Positions 62,302 through 64,000 of a stretch of 64,000 nucleotides of DNA are shown piece by piece; within the stretch, counting starts at the first letter, position 1, and every line of letters begins with the position of its first letter. The DNA comes from Bradysia coprophila (lineage: Eukaryota > Arthropoda > Insecta > Diptera > Sciaridae). The notes below the pieces were generated by a model. That model saw only the letters and a program-made list of their open reading frames with translations, made no database searches and had not been told where the DNA came from. The position numbers and the translations under genes were made by a program. Where the stretch lies: assembly GCF_014529535.1 (NCBI RefSeq), contig NW_023503584.1:3122415-3186414 (forward strand), written 5' to 3'.

Positions 62302-63595
62302 ATCTTCTAATTTTTTATCGAGAATAACTCGTTTTTTTGGTTTTAATTTTGAATTTTAAATTAGTTTTCATCGCTTCTGTTTTTCAACAATATTTTTGCG
62401 GATCGATCGACTTAATTTTGAAAGAAATTTGTCAAAATGTAGACCATTGTATGAAATGTCGGAAATTACATTGCTTCATTTTGTGTTAATTTGTCATCAA
62501 AAGCCATTTTGTTTACGTTTTTAAATAAAAATTTATCACAAAAATGAACAACATCACAAACATTAATATAACCAAATTATATGTATAACTACTGTGTTTG
62601 AAACGTTGCAAATTTATTCAAAACAAAAAGCTTTACGGTGGAAAATTTCAGGTACGAAGCTTTTTGTGTTTCTCTAAAATATCAACTGCTTGCTTCAGGG
62701 TGGAAAACGTGAGGTGGTGGTTACATAAAGTGTAAAGACAGAATGGAATTAAATTTTGATCGAAAAGTGTGGAGATTTTTAAAGATTTTTAAAGATTTTT
62801 AAAGATTTTTAAAGATTTTTAAAGATTTTTAAAGTGTAACATTGAAAAAGTTGAGTGCGAATTTAGTTAGCCCATTTGTGAAAATTTCGAAAGAGCAAGA
62901 AAGGGAGTAAATGGAATAAAAAAATTCTAGTATCAATAGACCACGAAACCCCACTTTTCAAACTACAATCCGGAACAATTTCAGGTGGCGCAAAATCAAA
63001 AACTCACCATTCACACCTACACCAAAAAAAAATGTTTTAGACATTTTCGTCCAGATTTTTGTTATTTCTATCCTTATACAGTCCAGGTTAAAGTTTCCAA
63101 TTTGCTCTGAAAATCAACCATCTTCGGAAACTTTGGTCACATACCAAAGTAACGTTTTTCACTTTGTCCAAACTTTTTTCCATTTTATTAGGATAAAGTG
63201 GACCATATAGAGTAGGGTGGGTCGTATTTTCATTTTGTTTTTATTTTGAAAAACCTGGCCCCAGGCTGTACTTAGAATTGACCAAGGAATCCGAAACAGC
63301 AAAAAAAAAATTCAAAAATTAATTTTTCCCTTGCCTCTAGGCTGATTTTGATTTTCGGGGTAGTAGCATGAAATTGCACACATTGTTGACTGATATCTCG
63401 GGCATTTGGGAACAGAAGGCATTACTGCTAACTGTAGTTAATAGCTGAGGATCCCAGCTATGAAATACCATAAGAACGTTGTTGACCTTCGCCTTCACTC
63501 GGGCAGAGTAGCTCTATCAGTGTTCCCGACTAAGACTTTTCGACAAAAAATTTCAACTTTATTTGCAAATAAAATCGACCAATCATGACATAATA
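62302..63595. other. Non-coding right-hand stretch
   Basis: AT-rich, with the 10-bp tandem repeat at 62773 and, from about 63216 (TAGGGTGGGTCGTATTTTC), what looks like the terminal part of a larger transposable element that runs into the palindrome at 63596. No coding exon is recognised. Confidence 0.45.
62773..62834. repeat. 10-bp tandem repeat, unit AAAGATTTTT
   Basis: About six uninterrupted copies of AAAGATTTTT run head to tail with at most a single variant at the left edge. The period matches about one helical turn. Confidence 0.9.
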
Positions 63596-64000
63596 CGTCG
63601 TGTGAGGTATGTCTGAACAGGTAATCTCATAGAGAATCCATTGCAGAGAAGTTTGTTGAAAACGAGTTGAAAAAACTCACAGGAGCTCTGTTTTTGAAAC
63701 CCAAATTTGGCAATTTTTTGTTAGAATGAAAAAGTCAAATGAACAAAAAATGCAAATTGAAAGGTTCTAATCTAGTGAAATTGATAGTTGTATGCCTATT
63801 CACCATAAATAACACTTTTCTGAGCAAGTTAACTTAAATTCATCGATTTTTGTTCATTTGACTTTTTCATTCTAACAAAAAATTGCCAAATTTTGGTTTC
63901 AAAAACACAGCTCTTGTGAGTTTTTTCAACTTGTTTTCAACAAACTTCTCTGCAATGGATTCTCTATGAGATTACCTGTTCAGACATACCTCACACGACG
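63596..64000. mobile_element. Large fold-back repeat cut by the window edge
   Basis: The left arm 63596-63749 (from CGTCGTGTGAGGTATGTCTG to AAAGTCAAATGAACAAAAA) is mirrored by 63847-64000 with only a few mismatches. The 97-bp spacer is unrelated. The right arm is still pairing at base 64000, so the palindrome probably continues beyond the window. Confidence 0.8.

Overview
The window looks like AT-rich insect nuclear DNA, probably from a fly (Diptera). The genes are intron-split with GT-AG junctions and many very short introns (about 57-70 bp). The four protein-coding genes are eukaryotic, the longest two belong to neuronal families found in animals, and the space between exons is packed with small inverted-repeat (MITE-like) elements. 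I cannot name the species. No operon, CRISPR, phage or bacterial feature is present.

Layout. 1155-3256 (+) is a two-exon HIG1-domain mitochondrial protein. 3798-3887 (+) is an intron-containing tRNA-Ile(AAU) with a T8 Pol III terminator. 7473-9044 (+) is an intronless SMYD4-like TPR/MYND/SET methyltransferase. 15971-20808 (-) holds nine coding exons of the Caskin orthologue (ckn), including both SAM domains; its N-terminal exons are not identified. 39396-57262 (+) holds fifteen coding exons of the calcium-dependent secretion activator CAPS/Cadps (N-terminus, C2, PH and the start of MUN). A possible further exon lies at 62032. The rest of the MUN domain must lie beyond the right edge.

Between genes and inside introns the sequence is mostly decayed repeats. 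Three groups resemble hAT MITEs and carry 8-bp target-site duplications or close remnants of them: (i) ends CACGGCAGAGTAAARTAAAC at 4701, 33581, 59741 and 60471; (ii) ends CAGGGCCTATTTTTGG at 36972 and 47768, both with perfect 8-bp duplications; (iii) a TATCGATA-saturated element at 5046-5415. There are also a TA-flanked mariner-like hairpin (48543-48670), several long palindromes (14679, 25151, 43664, 51441, 58217, 63596 to the edge) and an interspersed repeat of about 100-160 bp without inverted ends, present at least eight times.

The genes do not form a pathway, although Caskin and CAPS are both presynaptic or neuronal proteins. I saw no convincing novel multi-gene system. The most interesting signals are the repeat families, the tRNA-Ile(AAU) intron, a long imperfect hairpin inside a CAPS intron and a possible alternative CAPS exon.
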